A DNA stretch of 64,000 nucleotides from Streptomyces amritsarensis (GCF_001953875.1 NZ_MQUR01000014.1:1-64000); one strand, 5' to 3'. Shown: positions 10,375-19,019, counted from the stretch's first letter. Numbers and translations: made by a program. Notes: generated from the letters alone by a model not told the origin.

Positions 10375-11907
10375 ATGGGGGAGAAGGTCGTGGCGGGCGG
10401 ATTCGACCTGTCCGATCGGCAGCGGTATCGAAGGAAACTCCACGAGTGTCTGGAGGGACTGGAGCGACTTCTGGCGGAGAAGAGGTTCGATCGTCCGAAG
10501 AACATGATGGGGCTGGAGATCGAGTTGAATCTCGCGGGAACCGACGGGTTGCCGCGCATGGTGAATGCCCAGGTGCTGGAGCGGATTGCCAGCCCTGATT
10601 TCCAGACCGAGCTGGGAATGTTCAATCTGGAGGTGAACGTTCTGCCGCACCGGCTCGACGGCCGGGTATTCGACCGGCTCGCCGAGGAACTCAGCGCGGG
10701 GCTGGGATACGCGCACCGGCAGGCCGCGGAGATCGACGCCGGAGTGGTGATGATCGGCATCCTGCCGACGATCTCCCGGGCGGACCTGGTCACCGCGAAC
10801 CTCTCGGCGGTGGACCGCTACTCGCTGCTGAACGAGCAGATCCTCATGATGCGCGGGGAGGACTTCACCCTCGACATCGACGGCGTCGAGCGGCTGACCT
10901 GGACCTCCGGGTCGATCGTGCCCGAGGCCGCCTGCACCTCCGTACAACTGCACCTCCAGGTGACGCCGGCCCGGTTCTCGGCCGTGTGGAACGCGGCGCA
11001 GGCGGTGACCGCCGCGCAGATAGCCGTGGGCGCCAACTCGCCCTTCCTGTTCGGGCGGGAGCTGTGGCGGGAGTCGCGGCCGCCGCTGTTCACGCAGGCC
11101 ACCGACACCCGGCCGCCGGAGCTCCAGGCCCAGGGCGTGCGGCCGCGCACCTGGTTCGGCGAGCGGTGGGTGGACTCCGCGTACGAGCTCTTCGCCGAGA
11201 ACGTCCGCTACTTCCCCGCCCTGCTGCCGATATGCGACGAGGAGGAGCCCCTGCGGGTCCTGGCCGAGGGCGGCGTGCCGAGCCTGCAGGAGCTGGTCCT
11301 GCACAACGGCACCGTCTACCGCTGGAACCGGCCCGTGTACGGGGTGGCGGGCGGGGTGCCGCACCTGCGGGTGGAGAACCGGGTGCTGCCGGCGGGGCCG
11401 ACGGTCACCGACGTCGTCGCCAACGCCGCCTTCTACTACGGGCTCGTACGCACGCTCGCGGACGAAGCGCGCCCGGTGTGGACCCGGCTGCCCTTCGCCG
11501 AGGCGGAGGCCAACTTCGACGCGGCCTGCCGGTACGGGATCGACGCCCGGCTGCGGTGGCCGCGCCGGGGCCGGGCCGGCGGCCTGGTCAGCGTGCCGGC
11601 GGTACGGCTGGTCCTGGACGAGCTGCTGCCGATGGCGGCGGCCGGCCTGGACGCCTGGGGCATCGAGCCCGCGGACCGGGACCACTACCTCGGCATCATC
11701 GAGGAGCGCTGCCGGCGGCGCGTGAACGGTGCCACATGGCAGGTCGACACCTACCACCGGGCCCTCGCGGCGGGGCTGGAGCGGGAGGCGGCGCTGGCCG
11801 CGACCACCCGGCGCTACAGCGAACTCATGCACAAGGGCGACCCCGTGCACACCTGGCCCGTGGGGCTGACGGAGGAGGCGGGCGCGGCGGTGCCCGTCGC
11901 GCGCTGA
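10375..11907 (+). CDS. Glutamate-cysteine ligase family (GCS2-type) protein
   Basis: The product is 510 aa, with the ATG set by CGAGGAGGGACGC upstream. It has the carboxylate-amine ligase fold of GCS2 proteins. MMGLEIELNL carries the acidic metal-binding residues, and ELGMFNLEVNVLPHRLDG is typical of the family. Further blocks are NEQILMMRGEDFTLDIDG, GANSPFLFGRELWRESRPPL, and VENRVLPAGPTVTDVVANAA, an R-x-x-P/A-x-x-P-T region seen in the long form. Such proteins join glutamate or a related acid to an amine. Streptomyces make mycothiol rather than glutathione, so the substrate may not be cysteine. No egtB/C/D genes are adjacent, so ergothioneine is not supported. Confidence 0.85.
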   Translation: MGEKVVAGGFDLSDRQRYRRKLHECLEGLERLLAEKRFDRPKNMMGLEIELNLAGTDGLPRMVNAQVLERIASPDFQTELGMFNLEVNVLPHRLDGRVFDRLAEELSAGLGYAHRQAAEIDAGVVMIGILPTISRADLVTANLSAVDRYSLLNEQILMMRGEDFTLDIDGVERLTWTSGSIVPEAACTSVQLHLQVTPARFSAVWNAAQAVTAAQIAVGANSPFLFGRELWRESRPPLFTQATDTRPPELQAQGVRPRTWFGERWVDSAYELFAENVRYFPALLPICDEEEPLRVLAEGGVPSLQELVLHNGTVYRWNRPVYGVAGGVPHLRVENRVLPAGPTVTDVVANAAFYYGLVRTLADEARPVWTRLPFAEAEANFDAACRYGIDARLRWPRRGRAGGLVSVPAVRLVLDELLPMAAAGLDAWGIEPADRDHYLGIIEERCRRRVNGATWQVDTYHRALAAGLEREAALAATTRRYSELMHKGDPVHTWPVGLTEEAGAAVPVAR

Positions 11908-12032
11908 GCCGCCGCGCAGCCGCCGGCCGCCTCCCGCGCCGCCTCCCGCGCCCCCCTCCCTCGGTGATCGTCCGCCCTGCCGACGAGGCAGTATGGGGTG
12001 GTCGCAACGGGATGGCAGGACGGGAGTCGGGC

Positions 12033-12833
12033 GTGCGGGCTGAGCCGGAGCCGGTGTTCGTGGAACTGGGCGAGGACGGGCGGCGGGACCTCCTGCGCAC
12101 CGAGACCCTGCTCGTCCTGGCGTTGTCGCTGGGCGCGAGCGGGGTCTCGGCGCTGATCAGCTTCATCGGATCGCTGACCAGGCCGGGCGGTCTGAAGGAC
12201 CAGGCCGCCACGCTCAACGGCTCCTACGCACCCGGCCGGCCGTGGCTGGACCTCGCGTGGCAGCTGTTCGGCATCGCGAGCGCGCTGGTCCCCGTGCTGC
12301 TGGTGGCGCACCTGCTCACCCGCGAGGGTGCCCCCGGGCTGCGGGTGCTGGGCTTCGACCGGACCCGGCCGCTGTGGGACCTGGGCCGGGGCGCCCTCGT
12401 CGCGGCGGGGATCGGGAGCGCGGGACTGGCCTTCTACCTGGGAGCGCGGGCCGCCGGCTTCAACCTCACGGTGGTGCCGGAGGCCCTGCCCGACGTGTGG
12501 TGGAAGTTCCCCGTGCTGATCCTGTCCGCCATCCAGAACGCGGTGGTGGAAGAGGTGATCGTGCTGGCCTACCTGCTGCGCCGGCTCGGCCAGCTCGGCT
12601 GGTCGCCGATGGCGGCGCTGGCCGCCAGCTCGCTGCTGCGCGGCTCCTACCACCTCTACCAGGGCATCGGCGGCTTCATCGGCAACGTGGTGATGGGCGC
12701 CGTGTTCGTGCTGGCCTACCGCCGCTGGGGGCGCGTAGGGCCGCTCGTCGCCGCGCACGCGCTGCTCGACATCGTGGCGTTCGGCGGGTACGCCCTGCTC
12801 GCGGGCAAGGTGGGCTGGCTGCCCACGCCGTAG
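12033..12833 (+). CDS. CPBP family intramembrane metalloprotease
   Basis: The product is about 266 aa with roughly eight hydrophobic segments. The C-terminal half has the Abi/CPBP core: NAVVEEVIVLAYLLRRLGQL (motif 1), SSLLRGSYHLYQGIGGFIGN (motif 2, with His), and VAAHALLDIVAFGGY (motif 3, HxxxD). In motif 1 the usual EExxxR arginine is not at its normal spacing; the nearest Arg comes much later. GTG at 12033 has GGGAG 8 nt upstream. An in-frame ATG at 12012 is possible but has a weaker site. Family members cleave membrane proteins or prenylated peptides. No substrate gene is adjacent. Confidence 0.82.
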   Translation: MRAEPEPVFVELGEDGRRDLLRTETLLVLALSLGASGVSALISFIGSLTRPGGLKDQAATLNGSYAPGRPWLDLAWQLFGIASALVPVLLVAHLLTREGAPGLRVLGFDRTRPLWDLGRGALVAAGIGSAGLAFYLGARAAGFNLTVVPEALPDVWWKFPVLILSAIQNAVVEEVIVLAYLLRRLGQLGWSPMAALAASSLLRGSYHLYQGIGGFIGNVVMGAVFVLAYRRWGRVGPLVAAHALLDIVAFGGYALLAGKVGWLPTP

Positions 12834-12919
12834 ACGCGGCGGCCCACCCGATCGGCCGCGCAGGGCGGGGCCGCTGTCCGCCGTGGTGCGACGCTGGGGG
12901 GAGTGAGGAGGCACGCGCG

Positions 12920-13636
12920 GTGGCTGTCATGGACTCCCTGGCGTCGTTCGCCCCGTTCTTCGTGCCCGTCATCAGCGGGCTGGTGGGCGGAGCCAGCCTC
13001 CTCATCCGGGACCGCCGCGAGGCGCGCAGCGCCGACCACAAATACCGCAGACGGCTGGAGAAGGCCCACCTGGAGATCCAGTTCATCACCGGATGGATCC
13101 AGGCCAAGGAACTGGCCCCGACCGACGGCCCCGCCCCCGACCCGGAACCGGGGCGCTGGCTGGACGAGTGCTACGCCTCCGTGCGCCGGGCCCACAACGA
13201 CGTCGGCGGCCGGCAGCGGACGGGGCCCGTCTCGCTGCGGCGCCTGCTGCTGCTGGGCGAGGTGGCGGGCCCGGCCAGGAACATGCGCGTGGCGTACTGG
13301 ATCTCCCTCGCCCTGTTCAACCTGGCGCTCGCATGGTGGGTGAACGCGCTCGTCTCCGGCGTACCCGGCTTCATGCACGAGGCGGGCGTCCCCGAGTCCG
13401 AGGAAGTCGGCTCCTACCTTCTGACGGCGGTCGTCCTCTTCGCGGTGTCGGCCGTCCTGTGGCTGTGGACCGTGCGTCTGGGCGCGGCCGAGCCGGGACA
13501 GGTCCATCGCAAGCGCATCGACTCCGAGGCCTGGGAGCGCACCGAGCAAGAGCGGCGGGCCGCGGCGCGGGCGAAGGCGCAGGCGAAGACCCGGGCGCAG
13601 GCGGCCCGCGGGGAGCGGGACGGGCCGACGGGCTGA
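12920..13636 (+). CDS. Membrane protein of unknown function
   Basis: The product is 238 aa. GTG at 12920 lies 8 nt after GAGGAGG; an ATG three codons later is the alternative. The N-terminus has one weak hydrophobic span (FAPFFVPVISGLVGGASLLI) followed by a long basic and acidic cytoplasmic region. Two strong transmembrane helices follow (about residues 135-158 and 173-195). The C-terminus is a highly charged Ala/Lys/Arg/Gln helix (about 210-238). This layout suits a membrane-anchored helical protein. I recognise no family. It runs in the same direction as the CPBP gene, 86 nt downstream. Confidence 0.75.
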   Translation: MAVMDSLASFAPFFVPVISGLVGGASLLIRDRREARSADHKYRRRLEKAHLEIQFITGWIQAKELAPTDGPAPDPEPGRWLDECYASVRRAHNDVGGRQRTGPVSLRRLLLLGEVAGPARNMRVAYWISLALFNLALAWWVNALVSGVPGFMHEAGVPESEEVGSYLLTAVVLFAVSAVLWLWTVRLGAAEPGQVHRKRIDSEAWERTEQERRAAARAKAQAKTRAQAARGERDGPTG

Positions 13637-13817
13637 CCCCGCACCTCGTGTCCGCCCCTCGTGTCCGCCCCGCGCCGCGCGCATCCCGTGGCGTCCGACC
13701 CGCGCCCCTTGCGTGCAGCCTTTTTGCGGGCGCCCCCTTGCGTCCGCCCTCGCCTCCGGGCCCCTGCCGTGCGACCGCGCCCGCGCCCGCCCGTGCTCGC
13801 TTCTCAGCCCCGTCCGC

Positions 13818-14639
13818 TCACGGGGCCGTCAGGAGCTCCCCGTCGACGACGGTGACGGCGTGTCCGGTGAGCAGGGTGCGGTCACCCGCCAGGGTCACCC
13901 GTACGAGCCCCTGCCGGGCGCCGCCCTGGAGGCCGGTCAGTTCGGTGCGGCCAAGCCGCTGCGCCCAGAACGGGGCGAGCGCGGTGTGGGCGCTGCCCGT
14001 GACCGGGTCCTCGTCGATCCCGAAGGCCGGGAAGAAGCCCCGGGAGACGAAGTCGTAGCCGCTGGCGGGGTCCTCGGCGGCGGCGGTGACGATCACTCCC
14101 CGCTTGGCGAAGGCGCGCAGGGCGGCGTGGTCCGGCTCCAGCTCGCGGACGGTCTTCTCGTCGGCGAGTTCGATGACCAGGTCGCCGATGTGCGCGGCGG
14201 TGTCGTGGACGGAGAGGATCGGCGCGCCGCCGAGCGCGTGGTCCACGGCGGGCGGCGCGGGGACCGGGGTCAGTGAGGACGTCGGGAAGTCCATCGTGAT
14301 CGTGCCGTCCGCGGCGGTCTCGGCGGTCAGGACGCCGCAGCGGGCGGAGAAGCGGATCAGCCCCTCGGCCAGCCCGTCGGCGGCCAGCACGTGCGCCGTG
14401 GCGAGGGTGGCGTGGCCGCACATGTCGACCTCGGCGGCCGGGGTGAACCAGCGCAGCGCCCAGTCGGCGTCCCCGCCGGGCGGCAGGGGATGGGCGAAGG
14501 CGGTCTCGGAGAGGTTCACCTCGGACGCCACCTGCTGGAGCCAGGCGTCCGGCGGGAACCCGCCCTCGAGGAGCAGGACTCCGGCGGGGTTGCCGCGGAA
14601 GGGGCGGTCGGTGAAGGCGTCGACGATTCGGATGCGCAT
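13818..14639 (-). CDS. PhzF family isomerase/epimerase
   Basis: The product is 273 aa. The pseudo-symmetric diaminopimelate-epimerase-like fold of PhzF is marked by the opening VDAFTDRPFRGNPAGVLLLE, then VNLSETAFAHPL with the catalytic Glu. Further marks are RWFTPAAEVDMCGHATLATA (the GHATL motif) and DFVSRGFFPAFGIDEDPVTG followed by SAHTALAPFW. These are all family signatures. Despite the family name, most members are not in phenazine pathways, and no other phz gene is nearby. Proline-racemase-like or unknown small-molecule isomerisation is more likely. It is divergent from the PadR gene. Confidence 0.9.
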   Translation of the reverse strand: MRIRIVDAFTDRPFRGNPAGVLLLEGGFPPDAWLQQVASEVNLSETAFAHPLPPGGDADWALRWFTPAAEVDMCGHATLATAHVLAADGLAEGLIRFSARCGVLTAETAADGTITMDFPTSSLTPVPAPPAVDHALGGAPILSVHDTAAHIGDLVIELADEKTVRELEPDHAALRAFAKRGVIVTAAAEDPASGYDFVSRGFFPAFGIDEDPVTGSAHTALAPFWAQRLGRTELTGLQGGARQGLVRVTLAGDRTLLTGHAVTVVDGELLTAP

Positions 14640-14727
14640 GGAGCGACGTTAGGACGGTTCCTTGATCGTCGACAAAGGCCAATCCGGGGTGACTGGCCTT
14701 CTTGGGACCGCTCGGTGAAATAGTTTC

Positions 14728-14753
14728 CGATATATCGTTGACGGATCGCGATC
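14728..14753. promoter_or_regulatory. Two 10 bp palindromes flanking a TTGACG box
   Basis: CGATATATCG (14728-14737) and GATCGCGATC (14744-14753) are both perfect palindromes. They are separated by TTGACG (14738-14743), a plausible -35 hexamer for the PadR gene 70 nt downstream. AT-rich palindromes over a -35 box are a common operator layout for autoregulated PadR proteins. The matching -10 is unclear. The region also lies before the divergent phzF-like gene. Confidence 0.5.
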
Positions 14754-14820
14754 GTTCATTGAGAGTGGATACATCGGAGAACCGGTGAAACGGACACCAC
14801 GTGACGAGAGGAGCGCAGCC

Positions 14821-15444
14821 ATGCGTTCACACGGACAGCACGGACAGCACGGCCACGGGCACGAGCACGGACGGGGCCACGGCCACTGCGGACCGGACCG
14901 TCGGGAGGGGTTCCAGGGATTCCGCGCGGCCTTCGGCCCGTTCGGACCCCCCTTCGGCGCGGGGCCCTTCGGCGGCCGCGGCGGCCGCGGAGGGCCGCGG
15001 GGCCGGGCGCGGCGCGGTGACGTGCGCGCCTCGATCCTGGCGCTGCTCGCCGACCGGCCGATGCACGGCTACGAGATGATCCAGGAGATCGGCGAGCGCA
15101 GCGGCGGGGCGTGGAAGCCCAGCCCGGGCTCGGTCTACCCCACCCTGAACCTGCTGGAGGACGAGGGGCTCATCAGCAGCGAGAGCGAGGGCGGCAAGAA
15201 GCTGTTCACGCTCACCGAGGCCGGCCGCGCCGAGGCCGAGTCCGGGCCGGACGCCCCCTGGGAGGACGCCGGGCGGGGCTTCGACTTCGAGGCGGCGCAC
15301 GAGGCCCGGCAGGCCGCCGCCGGCCTGATGGAGGCCTTCGGGCAGGTCTTCCGGACCGGCTCGCCCGAGCAGCGGGAGAAGGCGCTCGCGGTGCTGGGCG
15401 ACGCCCGCAAGAAGCTCTACCTGATCCTGGCCGACGAGCACTGA
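14821..15444 (+). CDS. PadR family transcriptional regulator with His-rich N-terminus
   Basis: The product is 207 aa. The start is the ATG after GAGAGGAGCGCAGCC. The winged-helix domain is at about residues 60-135: RRGDVRASILALLADRPMHG followed by YEMIQEIGERSGGAWKPSPG and SVYPTLNLLEDEGLI, which is the classic PadR signature. A C-terminal helical dimerisation segment follows (FEAAHEARQAAAGLMEAFGQ). The first 23 residues hold nine His in a Gly/His/Gln pattern (HGQHGQHGHGHEHGRGHGHC), suggesting metal binding; this is inference. A Gly/Phe/Arg-rich linker separates it from the DNA-binding domain. No transporter gene is immediately adjacent. Confidence 0.93.
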   Translation: MRSHGQHGQHGHGHEHGRGHGHCGPDRREGFQGFRAAFGPFGPPFGAGPFGGRGGRGGPRGRARRGDVRASILALLADRPMHGYEMIQEIGERSGGAWKPSPGSVYPTLNLLEDEGLISSESEGGKKLFTLTEAGRAEAESGPDAPWEDAGRGFDFEAAHEARQAAAGLMEAFGQVFRTGSPEQREKALAVLGDARKKLYLILADEH

Positions 15445-15467
15445 GCCCGGCGGCCGTACGTACGGCT

Positions 15468-15500
15468 GCGCGCCCCGCGGCCTCTCGTCGCGGGGCGCGC
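15468..15500. terminator. Hairpin between convergent genes
   Basis: An 11 bp perfect stem (GCGCGCCCCGC and its complement) with an 11 nt loop starts 23 nt after the PadR stop. It lies 32 nt from the end of the convergent SRPBCC gene, so it can serve both. Confidence 0.7.
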
Positions 15501-15532
15501 CGCCCTTCGGGCGCCGGTGGCAGCGGGCCGGG

Positions 15533-15961
15533 TCAGGTGACCAGGCCGGCGAGCTTGCGCAGCGATTCGTTCAGGGCGGCGGTGGCCGAGTCCTTCAGCT
15601 TGCCCGCCATGAGGGAGACGGCGGCCCCGGTGAACTCGCCGTCGATGCGGACGGTCGTGGCGCCGCCGTCCGGCGTCAGGGTGTAGCGGGTGAGGACGGC
15701 GACGCCCATCGGGCCCTTGCCGGTGATGGCGAAGAGGCGTTCGTCCTCCAGCTCCGAGACGGTCCAGACGACCTCTGCCGGAAAGCCCATCATCTTCATG
15801 TTCTCGGCGAAGGTCGCGCCGACCGCCAGGGCCTGCGGCCCGCCCTGCGGGAAGTTCGTGTGGGTCATGCTCCACTGCCCGTACGCGTCCCAGTCCGTCA
15901 GCTGGGACCAGAGCTGCGCGGCGGACGCCTCGATGCGTGATTGCGCGGTGACTTCAGCCAT
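15533..15961 (-). CDS. SRPBCC family protein
   Basis: The product is 142 aa. The opening VTAQSRIEASAAQLWSQLTD and then WDAYGQWSMTHTNFPQG are typical of the type I polyketide-cyclase-like SRPBCC proteins of Streptomyces. Further family marks are FAENMKMMGFPAEVVWTVSE and a C-terminal amphipathic helix (KDSATAALNESLRKLAGLV). ATG at 15961 is preceded by GAAGGGGTGG. It is a separate paralogue from the SRPBCC gene at 3559. The ligand is unknown, and no PKS genes are nearby. Confidence 0.87.
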   Translation of the reverse strand: MAEVTAQSRIEASAAQLWSQLTDWDAYGQWSMTHTNFPQGGPQALAVGATFAENMKMMGFPAEVVWTVSELEDERLFAITGKGPMGVAVLTRYTLTPDGGATTVRIDGEFTGAAVSLMAGKLKDSATAALNESLRKLAGLVT

Positions 15962-16133
15962 GCGACCACCCCTTCTCGTCGGGTTCGTGCGGCGGAAGGT
16001 AGCCCCGGCGACCGGAACATTCAATACTGACGACCTGTCAGATCCGGTGGGGGCGGGAGGGGCGTGATCTCAGGTCTGTCTCAACAGGTGTCACCGCAGT
16101 GACGCTCCTGACCGACCCTGTCATGATGGCCGG

Positions 16134-17096
16134 ATGCAAGCGTCAGGGAAAAACGCCGGACTGGGCCTCGCCCTCGTCTCGGCGTTCGCGTTCGGTGGTT
16201 CCGGAGTGGCTGCGAAGCCGCTGATCGAGGCGGGTCTGGATCCCCTCCACATGGTCTGGCTCAGGGTGGCCGGCGCAGCGCTCGTGCTGTCCCCGCTGGC
16301 CTGGCGCCACCGCGACCTCCTCCTGCGCAGGCCGGCGCTGCTCGCCGGCTTCGGCCTGGTCGCCGTCGCCGGCGTGCAGGCCTTCTACTTCGCCTCCCTG
16401 TCGCGGATCCCGGTGGGCGTGGCCCTGCTGCTGGAATACCTGGGCCCCGCGCTGCTGCTCGGCTACATCCGCTTCGTGCAGCGCAAGCCCGTGACCCGCG
16501 GTGCCGCCGCCGGTGCGGCCGTGGCCGTCGTCGGCCTGGCCTGCGTGGTCGAGATCTGGGCCGGACTGAGCCTGGACCCGCTCGGTGTGCTCTTCGGCCT
16601 CGCCGCGGCCTGCTGCCAGGCCTTCTACTTCGTCTTCGCCGACCAGGGCGCCGACGGAGAGGACGCCCCCGACCCGCTCGGCGTGATCGCCTACGGGATG
16701 CTCATCGGCGCGCTGGTGATGACCGTGCTCGCCCGGCCGTGGGAGATCGACTGGCAGGTGCTCGGCGGGGAGGCCTCCGTCGGCGGGACGATGGTGCCCG
16801 CGCCGGTGCTGCTCGGCTGGGTCGTGCTCGTCGCGACCGTCTTCGCGTACGTGACCGGAGTGGTGTCGGTGCGCAGGCTCTCGCCGCAGGTCGCAGGTGT
16901 GGTGGCCTTCCTGGAGGCCGTCGTGGCCACCGTGCTGGCCTGGATCCTGCTCGGCGAGTACCTCTCGACCTGGCAGATCGTCGGCGGCGCCCTGGTGCTG
17001 GGCGGTGCCTTCATCGCGCAGTCCTCCCGGCCCGCCCCGCAGCCCGCGGGCGAACCGGTCCCGGTGGACCGCGAACCCACCAAAGCCCCGCTGTAG
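16134..17096 (+). CDS. EamA/DMT superfamily transporter
   Basis: The product is 320 aa with ten predicted transmembrane helices in two EamA repeats. The N-terminal repeat starts GLALVSAFAFGGSGVAAKPL; the second includes GLAAACCQAFYFVFADQ. The end is VVATVLAWILLGEYLSTWQI followed by VGGALVLGGAFI, the conserved EamA C-terminal block. The C-terminal tail is hydrophilic and Pro-rich. The family exports amino acids and metabolites; the substrate is unknown. It is the first of two EamA genes in a row, separated by a 162 nt spacer that holds a possible attenuator. Confidence 0.88.
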   Translation: MQASGKNAGLGLALVSAFAFGGSGVAAKPLIEAGLDPLHMVWLRVAGAALVLSPLAWRHRDLLLRRPALLAGFGLVAVAGVQAFYFASLSRIPVGVALLLEYLGPALLLGYIRFVQRKPVTRGAAAGAAVAVVGLACVVEIWAGLSLDPLGVLFGLAAACCQAFYFVFADQGADGEDAPDPLGVIAYGMLIGALVMTVLARPWEIDWQVLGGEASVGGTMVPAPVLLGWVVLVATVFAYVTGVVSVRRLSPQVAGVVAFLEAVVATVLAWILLGEYLSTWQIVGGALVLGGAFIAQSSRPAPQPAGEPVPVDREPTKAPL

Positions 17097-17106
17097 GGTG
17101 GCGGGC

Positions 17107-17142
17107 ATGCATGCGACCGTGCTTCCGCCTCCCGCGTCCTAG
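17107..17142 (+). CDS. Possible 11-codon leader peptide with Pro-Pro-Pro
   Basis: The ORF encodes [11 protein letters not shown]. It starts 10 nt after the stop of the first EamA gene and ends 116 nt before the GTG of the second. AGGGTGG precedes the ATG. Three consecutive proline codons (CCG CCT CCC) are a known ribosome-stalling sequence. The stop is followed by two overlapping hairpins at 17166-17202. This looks like an attenuation leader for the downstream transporter gene. It is inferred from layout alone, and such a short ORF can arise by chance. Confidence 0.35.
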   Translation: MHATVLPPPAS

Positions 17143-17165
17143 CGGGCGGCGCCTCCACATCCGAC

Positions 17166-17202
17166 GACCCGGCCCGGGGAGCACCCAGGGCGGGTCGGTG
17201 CT
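17166..17202 (+). promoter_or_regulatory. Overlapping, mutually exclusive hairpins before an EamA gene
   Basis: Stem A pairs GACCCG (17166-17171) with CGGGTC (17191-17196). Stem B pairs AGCACC (17180-17185) with GGTGCT (17197-17202). The loop of B contains the 3' arm of A, so only one can form at a time. Combined with the Pro-rich mini-ORF upstream, this fits an attenuator or anti-attenuator arrangement. Both stems are short, and folding energies were not computed. Confidence 0.35.
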
Positions 17203-17258
17203 GCCCGCGAAGCGATGACCCGATCCCCTCATCCTTCACGCACGCGCGGAGAACACAC

Positions 17259-18302
17259 GTGTCGAACCACTCGCCCGCTGCCGGGCGCAGCCTGCTGTAC
17301 CTCGTCGTCGCCGGAGCCGCCTGGGGCACCGCCGGGGCGGCCGCCTCCCTCCTCTTCCTGGCCAGTGACCTCGGCCCGCTCGCGCTGTCGTTCTGGCGGT
17401 GCGCGGGCGGGCTCGTGGTGCTCCTCGGGGTGCTCGCCGCACGGCGGGCCCACGCCGGGCGCGGCCGCGCCCGGCCCGCGGCGGCCTCGACTGCGGCGGG
17501 GACGCCGTCGGCGGGTTCGCTGATCGCCACCGGGCTGTTGTTCACCCTCTTCCAGGCCGCCTACTTCGCCGCCGTGCGCGAGACCGGGCTGGCCGTCGGC
17601 ACCGTGGTCACGCTCGGCGCCGGGCCCGTGCTCATCGCGCTCGGCGCGCGCTCCTGGATGGGCGAACGCCTCGGCCGCGGCGGCGCCGTCGCCGTCGTGG
17701 GAGCGCTCGCCGGCCTCGCCGTCCTGGTGCTGGGCAGCGGCGGCGCCGAGGTGCGCCCGCTCGGCGTCGGCTGGGCGCTGCTGTCGGCCGGAGGCTACGC
17801 CGCGATGACCCTGCGGGCCCGCCGGCTCGGGCAGCGCGGGGAGGCAGGGGACCCCCTGGTGACCACTGCCTGGTCCGTCGCGGTGGGCGCGGTGTGCCTG
17901 CTGCCGCTCGCCGCCGCGGAGGGCCTGCTGCCGCACACCGCGGACCTGGCGCGGGTGCTGTGGCTGCTGGTGTACGTCGCCACCGTGCCGACGGCGCTGG
18001 CGTACGCGCTCTACTTCACGGGCGCCGCGGCCGTGCGCGCCGCGACCGTTTCGGTGATCATGCTGATCGAGCCGGTGAGCGCGGCGGCGATCGCCGTCCT
18101 CGTCCTCGGGGAGCGGCTGACCGGCGCCGTGGTGCTGGGCACCGTACTGCTGCTCACCGCGGTCGGTGCGCTGATCGTCGCGGAGTCCCGCCGTCCGGCG
18201 GACCGGCCCGCACGGGCCGCCGCAACCGGGGGACCCGGGGGGCCCGGGGGACCTGACGGACCCGCCGCCGTGCGGCCGGCTTCTCAGAGCGCGGCGAGGT
18301 AG
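17259..18302 (+). CDS. EamA/DMT superfamily transporter
   Basis: The product is 347 aa, with GTG start and ten transmembrane segments in two EamA repeats. Marks are [20 protein letters not shown] at the N-terminus, [20 protein letters not shown] (the EamA substrate-path region), and [20 protein letters not shown] followed by [11 protein letters not shown] at the end. The tail after about residue 310 is a Gly/Pro/Ala low-complexity run ([12 protein letters not shown]). The ribosome site is weak (CGGAGAACACAC). Its last 19 nt overlap the convergent NimA-like gene. The substrate is unknown. Confidence 0.88.
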   Translation: MSNHSPAAGRSLLYLVVAGAAWGTAGAAASLLFLASDLGPLALSFWRCAGGLVVLLGVLAARRAHAGRGRARPAAASTAAGTPSAGSLIATGLLFTLFQAAYFAAVRETGLAVGTVVTLGAGPVLIALGARSWMGERLGRGGAVAVVGALAGLAVLVLGSGGAEVRPLGVGWALLSAGGYAAMTLRARRLGQRGEAGDPLVTTAWSVAVGAVCLLPLAAAEGLLPHTADLARVLWLLVYVATVPTALAYALYFTGAAAVRAATVSVIMLIEPVSAAAIAVLVLGERLTGAVVLGTVLLLTAVGALIVAESRRPADRPARAAATGGPGGPGGPDGPAAVRPASQSAAR

Positions 18303-18982
18303 TCCGGGAGGGCGATGGCGGGGTCCAGGTCGGCGGCGGGCACGGGGGTCCCGTACGCCGTGCCGACCGGGACCACGCCCGCCCAGTGCGGCAGGCCCAG
18401 GTCCTCGGCGTCGTCGTTCGACGGTCCCGTGCGGAGCTTCGCGGACACCTCGTCCAGGTCCACCCGGATCACCGCCGTCGCGGCGAGCTCCTTGGCGTTG
18501 GCCGGCCGCACGTCGCGCGAGCGGCCCGGGGCGACGGCGTCGATCATGGCATCCAGGGCCGTGCGGCACTCCTCCTCGTCGGTCACCTGGTAGGCGGTGC
18601 CGTGGACGACCACGGAGCGGTAGTTGAGCGAGTGGTGGAAGGCCGAACGGGCCAGCACCAGGCCGTCGACGTGGGTGACGGTGACGCAGACGGGCAGGCC
18701 GGGGTCGGTGCGGCCGGCCGCGAGCAGCGGGCGGGACCCGGTGGAGCCGTGCATGTAGAGCGCTTCCCCGACCCGGGCGAACAGCGTCGGCAGGACCACC
18801 GGCGCGCCGTCGCGGACGTAGCCGAGGTGGCAGATGAAAGCCCCGTCGAGTATCGAGTGCACCGTCTCGCGGTCGTAGCGCGCCCGGTCGCGGGAGCGGG
18901 TGGGGACCGTGCGGGCGGTCGGCTCGTACGCACCGGTCGTCCCGGTGCTGTCCGTCGTCTCCGTGGCAGGCGTGGCGGTCAT
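18284..18982 (-). CDS. Pyridoxamine 5'-phosphate oxidase-like (NimA-type) flavoprotein
   Basis: The product is 232 aa. The split-barrel flavin-binding fold is indicated by [20 protein letters not shown], then [20 protein letters not shown] and [18 protein letters not shown]. The segment [16 protein letters not shown] is typical of NimA-like proteins related to 5-nitroimidazole reductases. The first 30 residues are Thr-rich and probably disordered. ATG at 18982 has GGAG 8 nt upstream. It is divergent from a MocR regulator, with a 12 bp palindrome in between; this pairing suggests control by that regulator and a possible link to vitamin B6 metabolism. Confidence 0.85.
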   Translation of the reverse strand: MTATPATETTDSTGTTGAYEPTARTVPTRSRDRARYDRETVHSILDGAFICHLGYVRDGAPVVLPTLFARVGEALYMHGSTGSRPLLAAGRTDPGLPVCVTVTHVDGLVLARSAFHHSLNYRSVVVHGTAYQVTDEEECRTALDAMIDAVAPGRSRDVRPANAKELAATAVIRVDLDEVSAKLRTGPSNDDAEDLGLPHWAGVVPVGTAYGTPVPAADLDPAIALPDYLAAL

Positions 18983-18996
18983 GGCGCGGACTCCAT

Positions 18997-19008
18997 TGCA
19001 CTAGTGCA
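18997..19008. promoter_or_regulatory. Palindromic operator candidate between NimA-like and MocR genes
   Basis: TGCACTAGTGCA is a perfect 12 bp palindrome in the 37 bp between the divergent starts. A related half-site, GTGCTAG, follows at 19020-19026, overlapping the MocR GTG. Between them lies AT-rich TAATATTG, which can supply -10 elements (TAATAT on +, TATTAT on -). The layout fits binding by the MocR regulator to control both genes. Confidence 0.6.
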
Positions 19009-19019
19009 TAATATTGTTT

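Noticed and set aside
10375..11907. Ergothioneine biosynthesis (EgtA) assignment
   Set aside because: The ligase family fits, but egtB, egtC, egtD and egtE are not adjacent, so the specific pathway cannot be supported.
13818..14639. Phenazine biosynthesis locus
   Set aside because: Only a PhzF-family protein is present; no other phz gene lies nearby, and the family is mostly non-phenazine.
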